64,000 nucleotides of DNA from Persicitalea jodogahamensis (GTDB lineage: Bacteria > Bacteroidota > Bacteroidia > Cytophagales > Spirosomataceae): the NCBI RefSeq assembly GCF_014651615.1, contig NZ_BMXF01000007.1, forward strand, positions 62,001-126,000, given 5' to 3'. Under the pieces are notes generated by a model. That model was given only the letters and a program-made list of their open reading frames with translations. It had not been told where the DNA came from and searched no databases. Positions 1-7,614 of the stretch are shown here, in pieces. Both the position numbers and the translations under genes were made by a program. How positions within the stretch are numbered: the stretch's first letter is position 1; each line of letters starts with the position of its first letter.

Positions 1-2
1 AG

Positions 3-59
3 AGGTCTGGAGTTGCTTACGGAACAGTGTATAATTACCTGGGTAAGAGAAAGGAATAA
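3..59 (+). pseudogene. C-terminal end of an unidentified reading frame cut by the window edge
   Basis: An open frame enters from the left edge and ends at a TAA at 57-59, reading RSGVAYGTVYNYLGKRKE. The SGVAYGTVYNYL stretch resembles the recognition helix of a small helix-turn-helix protein. Only 18 residues are visible, so it could be the tail of an intact gene or a remnant. Function is not assignable. Confidence 0.25.
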
Positions 60-687
60 TTCCAAACCGTGCGACGGCCGCCGCTATTTTTCACCGTCCG
101 CGTCGGATGGCCACTGCGACCGTCCGCGGCTGCGGTTCATTTGTAACCAGGACCTCATATGCGACAGTGTACAACTATGCATCAAAACTAAAAACGCAGT
201 TCCCTAACGCCGTTTTTCGCCCATTTGTAAGAAAAACCTCATTTTGAAGCAGGACCGCTAGGGCTGAGTCAGGTCAATGGGGGCTCAGAATCTTATTTTA
301 CATTTTATAAACGCTCTCCTATAAAATGTAATTAGGTCCCCCACCACCATGCGTTAGGATTTCGGGGTGGAATTCGTATTTTCGGATGATTCTGTTCCTA
401 TGCAAACGGACGTATGCAGTTGAACAAAAGCTGATCTCTGCGACTCGTACTGATTAATTTTCTAAATATTCCCGTCAGGAATTGAAGCGTTGGATGGCTA
501 TCGAGGGTGAGTTCCGGCCATTTTATCCCACAAAATATAATTCCAATTAAAGAATACGTTTATCGTATCAAAATCTCCTTTGATGAATTGCGTATCAACG
601 GTACTATCAATCTGTTACACCTAATGTCACTGGGGACCATTCCCAAATATCCGATAACAAGTGTGCAATCAATAATGCTTATTAGTT
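60..687. other. Non-coding stretch before the WYL regulator
   Basis: I see no convincing gene here. The short open frames have no recognisable protein content. The only clear structure is the perfect 12-bp inverted repeat at 298-331, listed separately. The stretch is AT-rich near 520-620. Confidence 0.5.
298..331. repeat. Perfect 12-bp inverted repeat with 10-nt spacer
   Basis: The arms TTACATTTTATA (298-309) and TATAAAATGTAA (320-331) are exact reverse complements around the spacer aacgctctcc. The arms are AT-rich with no adjoining T-run, so this is either a weak terminator-like hairpin or a dyad operator. No gene lies close enough to decide. Confidence 0.6.
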
Positions 688-1386
688 GTGATTGACGCTG
701 ATACCAAACGCCTGTCCCGGTTAATTGCCCTACTGGCTCTGCTTCAGACTAAACGCTTGTTCAAGGCAACCGAACTGGCAGCTCGTTTTGGGGTGAGTGT
801 GCGAACAATATACCGGGACATAAGGTCGCTGGAGGCGGCAGGTATTCCCCTTATGACTGAGGAAGGAAAAGGCTACCGGTTATTAGACAGCTACCGCCTG
901 CCGCCCGTCATGTTAAGCGAACAAGAAGCCAACGCAATCATTACGGCCCAACATCTCATCTCAGTAAATAAGGACAGTTCGTTTTTGGATGCCTACGGGC
1001 TGGCTGTTCAAAAAATCAAAGCCGTTTTTGGCCGCACCACCCGTGACAGGGCAAATGTGCTGGATGATCGTTTAAAGGTTTATCCTAAAGCGAAGCCAGT
1101 CACCACGAGCAACCACCTCCCTATCTTACAGCGTGCCCTGACAAACTATCAACTGATCGACAATCGCTACAGGTCGGCTCAGAACGAAGCAACTTCAAGG
1201 CAAGTGGAGCCTTTCGCACTGCTTCTGAGTACAGAAGCCGATTGGCTCCTTGTCGGTTGGTGTCGATTACGGCAAGGCTTCCGTATTTTTCGGCTTGATA
1301 GAATCTCATCCCTTCACGTGCTGAACCTTTACTTCGAGCCTCATTCCATTACGCTAAAGCAATATTTCGACACACTTGGAGAATAA
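688..1386 (+). CDS. HTH-type transcriptional regulator with WYL domain (YafY family)
   Basis: This is a predicted DNA-binding regulator. Residues about 5-60 form an HTH_11/DeoR-like winged helix containing FGVSVRTIYRDIRSLEAAG, the usual YafY recognition region, followed by GYRLLDSYRLPPVM. The C-terminal half carries the WYL-type ligand-binding region. The length of 232 aa is near the family norm. The start is GTG at 688, chosen because the conserved N-terminal lead into the HTH begins there and no ATG fits. The NmrA-like gene follows 88 nt downstream on the same strand behind its own -7 box, a common regulator-target layout, so it may be the target. The ligand is unknown. Confidence 0.9.
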   Translation: MIDADTKRLSRLIALLALLQTKRLFKATELAARFGVSVRTIYRDIRSLEAAGIPLMTEEGKGYRLLDSYRLPPVMLSEQEANAIITAQHLISVNKDSSFLDAYGLAVQKIKAVFGRTTRDRANVLDDRLKVYPKAKPVTTSNHLPILQRALTNYQLIDNRYRSAQNEATSRQVEPFALLLSTEADWLLVGWCRLRQGFRIFRLDRISSLHVLNLYFEPHSITLKQYFDTLGE

Positions 1387-1426
1387 TTAAAAATACCCCT
1401 GACATACCTCTGTCACAAGAGCAGGC

Positions 1427-1434
1427 TACGTTTG
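1427..1434 (+). promoter_or_regulatory. Bacteroidota -7 promoter box TACGTTTG
   Basis: This is a perfect match to TAnnTTTG, 40 nt before the ATG of the NmrA-like gene. No clear TTTG -33 box lies at the usual distance. It probably lets that gene be transcribed independently of the WYL regulator. Confidence 0.5.
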
Positions 1435-1474
1435 GCCGTCTAAACAATCATTTATTCCACCAAACGAAAAGAGT

Positions 1475-2353
1475 ATGCATGTCATTCTTGGAGCAACGGG
1501 CCATGTGGGCTCGGCAGTGGCCCAATCACTGCTTGATCAAAACGAATCAGTGACCGTGCTAACCCGTGATCCGAAAAAGTCGAGCGAATGGGAGCGAAAA
1601 GGGGCAACCGTAGCGGTTGTGGATGTGCGCGACGTGGAAGCGTTACGCAACGTATTTAAAAAAGGGAAGCGGTTTTTTGTACTCAATCCGCCAGCCCCCC
1701 CATCGACTGACACAGCTTTGGAGGAGCGTAAGAACGCTGCCTCCATCTTGGAGGCATTGCAGGGTTCGGGGATCGAGAAGGTAGTAGTTGAATCTACCTA
1801 TGGCGCCCGGCCGGGAGATAAGATTGGCGATCTGGGAGTACTTTACGAACTAGAGATCGGTCTGGCTGAAACGGGGATTCCAACCAGCGTCATACGGGCG
1901 GCCTACTACATGAGCAATTGGGACATATCGTTGCCCACTGCCCAGCGAGATGGGGAGGTGCGTACGTTCTTTCCGCTCGATATGAAACTGCCAATGGCTT
2001 CTCCGAGTGACTTGGGGAAGATGGGAGCCAAGCTGCTCATGGAGCCTGTCGGGGAAACTGGCCTGTATTATGTGGAAGGACCCCAACGGTACTCGTCGGC
2101 GGACGTGGCTGCTGCTTTTGAATCTGCTTTGGGCAGACCGGTGAAAGCTGTGCAGACGCCTCGAGAACAATGGACGACCGCGCTGAAATCTGCCGGTTTT
2201 TCCCCGGAAGGGGCCGATTCGATGGCGGCCATGACGGAAATAACGATTGAAATGATTGAAGGAAAGTCGGAATTGCCCAGCGCACCTGAGAGAGGTGAGA
2301 CTTCATTGAAGAGCTATATCGGCGCGCTAGTGGCTACGGGTAGCAAAAATTGA
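1475..2353 (+). CDS. NmrA-like NAD(P)-binding protein (atypical short-chain dehydrogenase)
   Basis: The protein starts with a Rossmann beta strand and the glycine motif GATGHVG (residues 6-12), followed by TVLTRDP, the usual NADP phosphate-binding region of NmrA/HSCARG proteins. At 292 aa it has the family length. Members are redox-sensing NAD(P)-binding proteins or quinone and azo-type reductases. The N-terminus is not followed by a YxxxK catalytic pair, as is typical of atypical SDRs. It is cytoplasmic, with no signal peptide. It may be controlled by the WYL regulator just upstream. The substrate is unknown. Confidence 0.87.
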   Translation: MHVILGATGHVGSAVAQSLLDQNESVTVLTRDPKKSSEWERKGATVAVVDVRDVEALRNVFKKGKRFFVLNPPAPPSTDTALEERKNAASILEALQGSGIEKVVVESTYGARPGDKIGDLGVLYELEIGLAETGIPTSVIRAAYYMSNWDISLPTAQRDGEVRTFFPLDMKLPMASPSDLGKMGAKLLMEPVGETGLYYVEGPQRYSSADVAAAFESALGRPVKAVQTPREQWTTALKSAGFSPEGADSMAAMTEITIEMIEGKSELPSAPERGETSLKSYIGALVATGSKN

Positions 2354-2424
2354 TGTTACGGGAGTTGTCACAATCGCCCCCAAAAATGGCGCATTTACCC
2401 ACCATACTTGCCACTACGGGTCGC

Positions 2425-2432
2425 TACCTTTG
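2425..2432 (+). promoter_or_regulatory. Bacteroidota -7 promoter box TACCTTTG
   Basis: This is a perfect TAnnTTTG box 24 nt upstream of the DUF1905 gene start. A TTG at 2408-2410 lies somewhat closer than the usual -33 spacing. It probably drives the DUF1905-DUF1761 pair. Confidence 0.5.
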
Positions 2433-2455
2433 AACTTACTCTTAACTGAAGCGCG

Positions 2456-2728
2456 ATGACTATCTTACAGCAAACATTTTCGGCACCCCTTTGTAAAAGC
2501 CCCGCTAAAAACGGCTGGATCTTCGTCCAATGGCCTGATTCGGTTAGCTTCTTCGGCACCAAAGGCCTGGTCAAGGTCAAAGGTACCATTGACGGCCGTG
2601 CGTTTCAAAGCGCCTTCATGGCCCTGGGCGACGGTACTCATAAGCTACCGGTTAAGGCAGCCTTACGCGAAGTGCTGGGTAAGGAGGTCGGCCAGCACGT
2701 TCAAGTTCAATTGACCGAGCGGCTTTAG
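2456..2728 (+). CDS. DUF1905 domain-containing protein
   Basis: This is a 90-aa protein that is one complete DUF1905 domain. The family signature is visible as residues [23 protein letters not shown] split around G[10 protein letters not shown], then [16 protein letters not shown] and a C-terminal G-x-HVQVQLT. DUF1905 proteins are small beta-barrel-like cytoplasmic proteins of unknown function, often fused to or near YdeI/OmpD-associated domains. The next gene starts 33 nt downstream, so they are likely co-transcribed. Confidence 0.85.
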   Translation: MTILQQTFSAPLCKSPAKNGWIFVQWPDSVSFFGTKGLVKVKGTIDGRAFQSAFMALGDGTHKLPVKAALREVLGKEVGQHVQVQLTERL

Positions 2729-2761
2729 ACGAGTCGCCTTCACTAGCTTAACGGCTCACTG

Positions 2762-3169
2762 ATGACCCTAAACAACGTTAAATGGATTAGCATCGCTGTT
2801 ATCACGGCTTTTCTACTCAGCGGCCTGTGGTACGCCCTTTTGGCCCAAAGGCTCGACCAATTACACTCCGCCACGACCATCACCCCACCCGCTCGTTCAC
2901 AGCTGAGCACTGTTTTCGTCGAATTGATCCGGAATGCAATACTCTGTGGCAGTCTGTTATACCTGATCCGTCGAGTGAAGCTAGCGACCTGGCAGCAGGG
3001 GATTGCTTTCGCCCTGCTGCTGTGGCTTGGCTTCCCAGTCATTCTATTGACAGGGTCCATCTTCCATGAACACGTTCCCGTTGGGGTTGCCGCGATTCAT
3101 GCCGGCGACTGGCTTATCAAACTGTTGGCCCTGACCTTACTGCTTCGAGTGGGTAATAGGAGTCATTAA
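2762..3169 (+). CDS. DUF1761-like four-helix membrane protein
   Basis: This is a 135-aa integral membrane protein with about four hydrophobic segments near residues 8-28, 55-72, 79-100 and 110-130. The first helix motif SGLWYALL and the loop pattern match DUF1761, a family of small inner-membrane proteins with no established activity. It follows the DUF1905 gene closely and ends at a hairpin (3190-3206). The assignment rests on topology and the N-terminal motif. Confidence 0.75.
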   Translation: MTLNNVKWISIAVITAFLLSGLWYALLAQRLDQLHSATTITPPARSQLSTVFVELIRNAILCGSLLYLIRRVKLATWQQGIAFALLLWLGFPVILLTGSIFHEHVPVGVAAIHAGDWLIKLLALTLLLRVGNRSH

Positions 3170-3189
3170 GGCGGTGGTTGTTCGGAGAT

Positions 3190-3206
3190 CGTTTCAATAA
3201 GAAACG
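3190..3206 (+). terminator. Short hairpin after the DUF1761 gene
   Basis: CGTTTC (3190-3195) and GAAACG (3201-3206) pair perfectly around AATAA, 20 nt after the stop codon. There is no strong T-run, so it may be a weak terminator or an mRNA 3' end stabiliser. Confidence 0.35.
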
Positions 3207-3429
3207 GGTTAATTTCACTTGTTCGATTCGGCACTGCTTCTTGGAGTAGTCTGTTAACACAAGTTTACCTGTAAAGTGGCTTGACTGCTTATCGTCTAAA
3301 TTCGCCCATCCAGCCAGAGAACCTATGCAGGAACATACCACGCTTAACTAAGCAAGCAAATCACGTACAGATAATAGGTATATGAGTACTTTAATGGCTT
3401 TATCAACCCAAACTACTAAACTTTCAATT

Positions 3430-3634
3430 ATGTCATTCCAAAGCTACCTAAGGACCCGCAGACTTTCGAGCACTTGCTCAGGAGAAAGGTTTTACAGAGG
3501 GCGGGCTTCTGAAAGCCGATGTCAAGGCTGGTGAAATCACGAATTGGTTAGCTGATGAGTTCTCATTAGGCCAAGGTCATGCAATGGCTGTTTACGCTCT
3601 GTTGAAGGGCGTTAAGAATGATGACAGTGCTTGA
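3430..3634 (+). pseudogene. DUF4287 protein gene with an internal deletion and frameshift
   Basis: The ATG at 3430 opens MSFQSYL, the canonical DUF4287 N-terminus. The rest of the domain continues in another frame as DFRALAQEKGFTEGGLLK, then VKAGEITNWLADEFSLGQGH, then AMAVYALLKG, ending at TGA 3632-3634. Compared with the family layout, roughly a dozen residues between MSFQSYL and DFRALA are missing and the frame is broken. DUF4287 is a small domain found near DUF5655, of unknown function. This copy cannot make a normal product. Confidence 0.75.
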
Positions 3635-3687
3635 AAAGTTTGCATCTTGAAACAGTTTCATATAATCACACCTATAGAATAGAAAAT

Positions 3688-3804
3688 ATGAATGTGTTTG
3701 TCACTGGAGCCACTGGGTTTGTGGGTAAGGCTGTCGTCAATAAATTTTGCCCACAACCCAGCCTGGTTGGCGGTTTCGTGTCGGTGTCAGTCATAGGGCA
3801 GTAG
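3688..3804 (+). pseudogene. Truncated N-terminus of a short-chain dehydrogenase
   Basis: The frame opens with MNVFVTGATGFVGKAVV, a textbook Rossmann first strand with the GATGFVG dinucleotide motif. It then loses similarity after about 20 residues and stops at 38 aa. It faces the intact extended SDR at 3807-4742, whose N-terminus has a related motif. It looks like the stump of a second SDR gene removed by a deletion. Confidence 0.65.
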
Positions 3805-3806
3805 GG

Positions 3807-4742
3807 CTATGCGGATGGAAGGGTTTTTGCTAAGTCGGTCAGCACGCCCGGCAAGCCATCCTCCATACTACTGTATCGTGGTGACCAGCCCAACACCCGC
3901 CGAGCCTTTTCGTTACTTACCCGCGAGGAACTGGTCAATGACTTGACCAGCGGAGCACCAATGAGCAAACCAATCAGCCAGGGGGGCACGCTGCCCACCG
4001 GTTTGTGATTGGCCTGGCGGGTCAGTTGCCCGACCAGCTCGCGGAGCCGGATCGGCTGGTCATCCACAATGTTGAAGTTCTCGCCCCAGTATTGGCCCTC
4101 GCTCACCAGCGCAAACGCCTGCGCCAGGTCATCCACGTGTACCGGACTCCAGTAGTTGAGCCCCGGGCCGAACACGCGGAGCTGGCCCTTTTGCAGGGTG
4201 TCGTAGAAGGAGGTCTTGAATCCCCCGCCCGCCCCGTAGACAAAACCCGCCGTTACAACGGCCACCCGCAGACCCCGCTGCCGGTGCAAGCCCAAAAGGT
4301 ACTCCACCATCTGCTGGTGGCCCGCTCCCAGCGGGGACGGGCTGGTCGGAGTCGTTTCGTCAATCCAAGCGTCGCCATGGTCGCCATAACAGAAGTAGCC
4401 GCTTGTGTACACCAGTGCCTTGTCGTGCGCCAGACACTCCTCGGCTAAGGCCTTGGTCATAATCGCGTCGGCTTGGTTGATTTTTGCGATGGCCCGCTTC
4501 GTCATTCGTCCTCCCACCGTCTGTTGGGCGCAGTGAATGACTACATCCGTAGTTGCAACCTGAGAAACGAAGCTGGCCGGCTGCAGCATGTCGCCGACAA
4601 TCAGCGTGGCTCCCAAAACCTGAATGGGCTGAGCCTTTGCGCTATTGCGAACCAGAGCCGTGACGCGGTGGCCGCGGGCCAGCAGCGTTCGGACGATGGC
4701 ACTGCCTACGAAGCCGGTACCAGCTGTAACAAAGAAATCCAT
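3807..4742 (-). CDS. Extended SDR, NAD-dependent epimerase/dehydratase-like
   Basis: This is a 311-aa Rossmann protein. The N-terminus MDFFVTAGTGFVGSAIV carries the nucleotide-binding glycines, and a GATLIVGDM second motif follows. The C-terminal half has VHVDDLAQAFALV and GENFNIVDDQP, typical of 3-beta-HSD/NAD-dependent epimerase members. The usual catalytic YxxxK appears absent: the position that normally carries it reads GAGHQQMVEYLL. The enzyme may therefore be an atypical SDR or a binding protein. It lies 222 nt downstream of the AraC/GyrI gene on the same strand and has its own -7 box. The substrate is unknown. Confidence 0.85.
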   Translation of the reverse strand: MDFFVTAGTGFVGSAIVRTLLARGHRVTALVRNSAKAQPIQVLGATLIVGDMLQPASFVSQVATTDVVIHCAQQTVGGRMTKRAIAKINQADAIMTKALAEECLAHDKALVYTSGYFCYGDHGDAWIDETTPTSPSPLGAGHQQMVEYLLGLHRQRGLRVAVVTAGFVYGAGGGFKTSFYDTLQKGQLRVFGPGLNYWSPVHVDDLAQAFALVSEGQYWGENFNIVDDQPIRLRELVGQLTRQANHKPVGSVPPWLIGLLIGAPLVKSLTSSSRVSNEKARRVLGWSPRYSSMEDGLPGVLTDLAKTLPSA

Positions 4743-4908
4743 ATCGGTAAATTAGTCAATGATTCAAGGGGTAAAATCCACGGCAAGAAGCCGTAATGCC
4801 GGACGATCGGTAAAACCCCGCCCTAACGAATAAGCGATATTGCAGACGGCCAGAATCGCATCCGAGCGCAGGAAAGCGTACGAAGGATACCGGGCGACTG
4901 CCGTGGTA

Positions 4909-4916
4909 CAAAGGTA
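4909..4916 (-). promoter_or_regulatory. Bacteroidota -7 box TACCTTTG upstream of the SDR gene
   Basis: Read on the minus strand this is a perfect TAnnTTTG box about 165 nt before the SDR start codon, within the 222-nt gap after the AraC-type gene. No clear TTTG -33 box was found, so it is a moderate call. Confidence 0.4.
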
Positions 4917-4964
4917 GCCCTCGCACTCCGTCCGTTCTTGCTATTTTGGCAGGGTTACGGTGAG

Positions 4965-5873
4965 CTACCCAACCGGCAGATACAGATGGACCGGAACCGG
5001 CCACTTGTTTTGAAAGCCAGCGGCCCCCGGATACACTTCCAGGCTGGCCGCCGGGCGCAGACTGTAGCCGCCGCAGGGAAGCCAATGCTGAAAGATGGCC
5101 CGCCAGCTTTCCCAGAGCGTATCATAGGGGCCGTCGTGCGTAAAGACCCTGAACGCACCGCCCGGCTCATACCCAACGCCGAATTCTGCCGGACAAACAA
5201 TCGACCGATTGCGTGTCAGCCGGATGCAGGCCTCGTAGTGGCACTGAGAGGGCTTGGTTATGGACGTGCAGTGGGGAAACCGGGCCAGGTATTGGGTTTC
5301 TTTGTCGAGCAGCTGCTGCTGGTGGGCGTAAGCCAACAGCCTCGGCCAAAGCTGAGCGGCTACCTCGTTGTAGTGTCCGTTGGCAAAGCCCAACCCGCGC
5401 GCATATAGCACCTGACCGGGTGGGAAGCGCACCATGCGGCTGTGTTTTAACATGGCATTAAGCCGTTTGTCGAGCGGTTGGACTATCGGACCCACCCCGA
5501 TCTGGTTGTCCCCCAGGGATTGGAGGTAAGCCTGGGGGCTACAGCCAAAGCGTTTGCGGAAGGCTTTTGCCAGGCTGTCGACCGATTTGTAACCCACCGC
5601 CCGGGCAATTGCCGGCAGGCCGGTCCGGGAATAGCGGAGCAAGAAGGCGGCTTTCTCCAGCCGGGTGCGAATGAGCAGCCGACCGGGCGACTCGCCCGTC
5701 AGGCGGGAGAAGACCCGGTGAAGGTGAAAGGGCGAAAGCGCGGCCAGATCAGCCAGCTCGTCGAGTGACAGCGACCGGGGCAAATCCTGCGTGATGGCAT
5801 CCAGCACCTGATTCACCTTCTGTTGGTGAGCCTGTCGGGTGGATTCTTTGGAAATGGATAAACGGGTTGCCAT
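4965..5873 (-). CDS. AraC family transcriptional regulator with GyrI-like effector domain
   Basis: Residues about 18-118 form the two-helix AraC DNA-binding domain, with LSLDELADLAALSPFHLHRV as first HTH and AIARAVGYKSVDSLAKAFR plus FGCSPQAYL as the conserved second HTH. Residues about 140-300 resemble the GyrI/SbmC (effector-binding) fold. This N-terminal-HTH, C-terminal-GyrI order is the SoxS/Rob-like arrangement used by multidrug and stress sensors. The length of 302 aa fits. It is the first gene of a minus-strand pair with the SDR downstream, which is a likely target. The inducer is unknown. Confidence 0.9.
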   Translation of the reverse strand: MATRLSISKESTRQAHQQKVNQVLDAITQDLPRSLSLDELADLAALSPFHLHRVFSRLTGESPGRLLIRTRLEKAAFLLRYSRTGLPAIARAVGYKSVDSLAKAFRKRFGCSPQAYLQSLGDNQIGVGPIVQPLDKRLNAMLKHSRMVRFPPGQVLYARGLGFANGHYNEVAAQLWPRLLAYAHQQQLLDKETQYLARFPHCTSITKPSQCHYEACIRLTRNRSIVCPAEFGVGYEPGGAFRVFTHDGPYDTLWESWRAIFQHWLPCGGYSLRPAASLEVYPGAAGFQNKWPVPVHLYLPVG

Positions 5874-6075
5874 AGAAAAGGTTAGAAGTGATGGGCTGGT
5901 CCAATATACGACAACCTCGTCAATCTGCCTTACCGACTTATCCCTCGCAGGAATTCAGCCACACCATGGTTACGCGGGAGAAAGTGAGTCGACCATGAAC
6001 CCATCTGCGCCATGGTTGCAAGAGTCCCAATTAATGGACAGACCTGTCAGCAGGAAAACTGAACCGATATTTATT

Positions 6076-6112
6076 GGCTTAACTACTCAAAAGTACAATT
6101 TTCCCCACAGCT
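6076..6112 (-). repeat. 37-bp repeat copy A (partner at 62149-62186)
   Basis: Read on the minus strand this begins AGCTGTGGGGAAAATTG and ends GAGTAGTTAAGCC. The copy at 62149-62186 on the plus strand matches with only a few substitutions and single-base indels. The two copies point in opposite directions. The GGGG start is reminiscent of Tn3-type terminal repeats, but the sequence also contains a perfect Bacteroidota -7 box, so its nature is open. Confidence 0.65.
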
Positions 6113-6120
6113 CTCGCAAA
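6088..6120 (-). promoter_or_regulatory. Candidate Bacteroidota promoter, TTTG-21 nt-TACTTTTG
   Basis: On the minus strand TTTG (6117-6120) is followed after 21 nt by TACTTTTG (6088-6095), matching both consensus boxes. It would drive the AraC/GyrI gene with an untranslated leader of about 200 nt. It overlaps repeat copy A, so it may instead be an outward promoter within an element end. Confidence 0.45.
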
Positions 6121-6158
6121 CGGAGTTTCCGGCCTTCCGCTAAATGAGTAATCAAATC

Positions 6159-6692
6159 TCAGGCGGTTTCTTCTGCTTGGGAACGTATGGGCTCCACAAT
6201 CTTGTAGAATGTCTTATTGGAGGGAATGCCGAAGGCCTGGCAAATCTCGCGCACGGTACGGCCCTGCAAATAGGCATCGCAGACCATCGGTTGGATTTTC
6301 TGGTATTTCTTGCTCAGACCCCTGGGGCGTCCCCCGGTCCGGCCCCGAGCTCTGGCCGCAGCCAGTCCCGCCTTGGTTCGCCGGATCAGCTTCTTGCGCT
6401 CTAGCTCGGCCAGCAGCGCAAACAGCTTGAAGATGAACTCGCCGTGTTCGGTCGTCGTGTCGATCAGCGGCTGGGAGACCGACTTGAAGCCGATGCCCCT
6501 TTCGTTCCACTCGTCGACGACCATGACCAGCTCGACCATCGTGCGGCCCAGGCGGTCGATGTCGTATACAACCACCGTGTCGCCCGGTCGCAGCTGCTCC
6601 TGCATCTTTTCGAACTCAGGGCGCTGCTTGGCCGCGCCGGAAACCTTCTCGTAGAATAGGGTTAAATTAAAAGAATGAACAAAAAGCGCCAC
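6159..6692 (-). pseudogene. Serine recombinase (resolvase/invertase), N-terminally truncated
   Basis: The frame of 177 aa keeps most of the resolvase catalytic domain: LFYEKVSGAAKQRPEF, RPGDTVVVYDIDRLGRT with the conserved RLGR arginine, and ERKKLIRRTKAGLAAARARG of the long E helix. A C-terminal HTH (AYLQGRTVREICQAFGIPSN) follows. The roughly 35 N-terminal residues with the catalytic serine (YARVST) are missing, replaced by MALFVHSFNLT read from a GTG. It is therefore predicted inactive. It abuts a second broken recombinase just upstream on the same strand. Confidence 0.8.
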
Positions 6693-6701
6693 GCTGAGAC
6701 C

Positions 6702-7336
6702 TTACTTGCGCTTTCTCAATGGTCCTTCCACCTCAATGCCAGCGTATCTCAGGATTTTGTAGAGCGTGGGTTGGCTTTTTATCCCGAACATCTCCCTGAT
6801 TTCATCCGTGCTCCGGCTGTTCTTTTCATAAATTTCTTTGACCTCAGAAGCAATTTTGCGATAGCGCTCGCTTAACCCCTGCGGCCTGCCACCCGACCTG
6901 CCCCTTGCACGAGCCGACGCCAGGCCCGCTTTTGTCCTCTCCCGGATGATGTTCCGCTCATGCTCCGCCAACACGCACATGAACTGGAAGAACAGATTGC
7001 CCGTGGCCGTGCTGGTGTCGATTGATTCAGAAAGTGACTTGAGCTTCACCCCCCTGTTTTTTAATTCCTCGATCAATTCGATGAGCTTAATCGTACTTCT
7101 GCCCAGCCGCCGGGGGGCCGGTGCCATCGAGTTTCCAGATAACCACGGTATCGCCGGGGTGGGCATAGGCCAGCAGCTTTTCGAAATTCGGCTTGCTGGA
7201 TTTCACCCCCGACACCTTATCGGTAAAGACCCTCTTGCAGCCTTCCTTTCCCAACGCATCAAGCTGAAGGTCCAGATTCTGTTCTAGGCCGGTCGGCCGT
7301 TGCCGTGGAGACCCGGGCGTATCCCAGTTTGATCAT
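6702..7336 (-). pseudogene. Serine recombinase gene broken by two frameshifts
   Basis: Read from the ATG at 7336, the gene opens MIKLGYARVST with the catalytic serine, then shifts frame and continues as GLEQNLDLQLDAL, VFTDKVSGVKSSKPNFEKLL and GDTVVIWKLD. After WKLD it shifts again and runs as RLGRSTIKLIELIEEL, HERNIIRERTKAGLASARAR and a C-terminal HTH to 6702. The disruptions sit after ARVST and in the LDRLGRS loop, where about 10 and 16 extra nucleotides appear relative to the family layout. All catalytic pieces exist but not in one frame. Confidence 0.8.
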
Positions 7337-7394
7337 TTTATGTACGAAACTTAACAAATAAGCTATTCAAAGTTTCTGAGGAATTCCAAAAAAC

Positions 7395-7450
7395 GGCCGT
7401 AGGACGCTGAGTATTGAAAATACGACTAGCCAACCAAAACGCCTACGGCC
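7395..7450 (+). repeat. 9-bp inverted repeat directly before an IS transposase start codon
   Basis: GGCCGTAGG (7395-7403) and CCTACGGCC (7442-7450) are exact complements, and the second arm ends at the base before the ATG at 7451. Such structures in IS leaders can occlude the ribosome binding site and limit transposase synthesis. This reading is an inference from position. Confidence 0.5.
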
Positions 7451-7614
7451 ATGTCCAAATTAACAAAAAAATCATCAACCAACACCTCGTGCCCCACCTG
7501 TCGAAGGGCAAACGCTAGCCGGAATGCAGCGTAGGCCTTTGGCGCTTCGTCCGCTCGATTGCCCACCGCGTCAAGACGGGTATCCAGTGGCACGAGTTGC
7601 CCACGCGGGGTTGA
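7451..7614 (+). pseudogene. IS5-like DDE transposase, N-terminal remnant
   Basis: The ATG at 7451 opens MSKLTKKSSTNT, and a different frame gives RFVRSIAHRVKTGIQWHELP before a TGA at 7612-7614. The KTGIQWHELP block is the N-terminal signature of IS5-family (IS1031/IS427-like) transposases. The frame is broken and the catalytic domain is absent. Confidence 0.65.
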
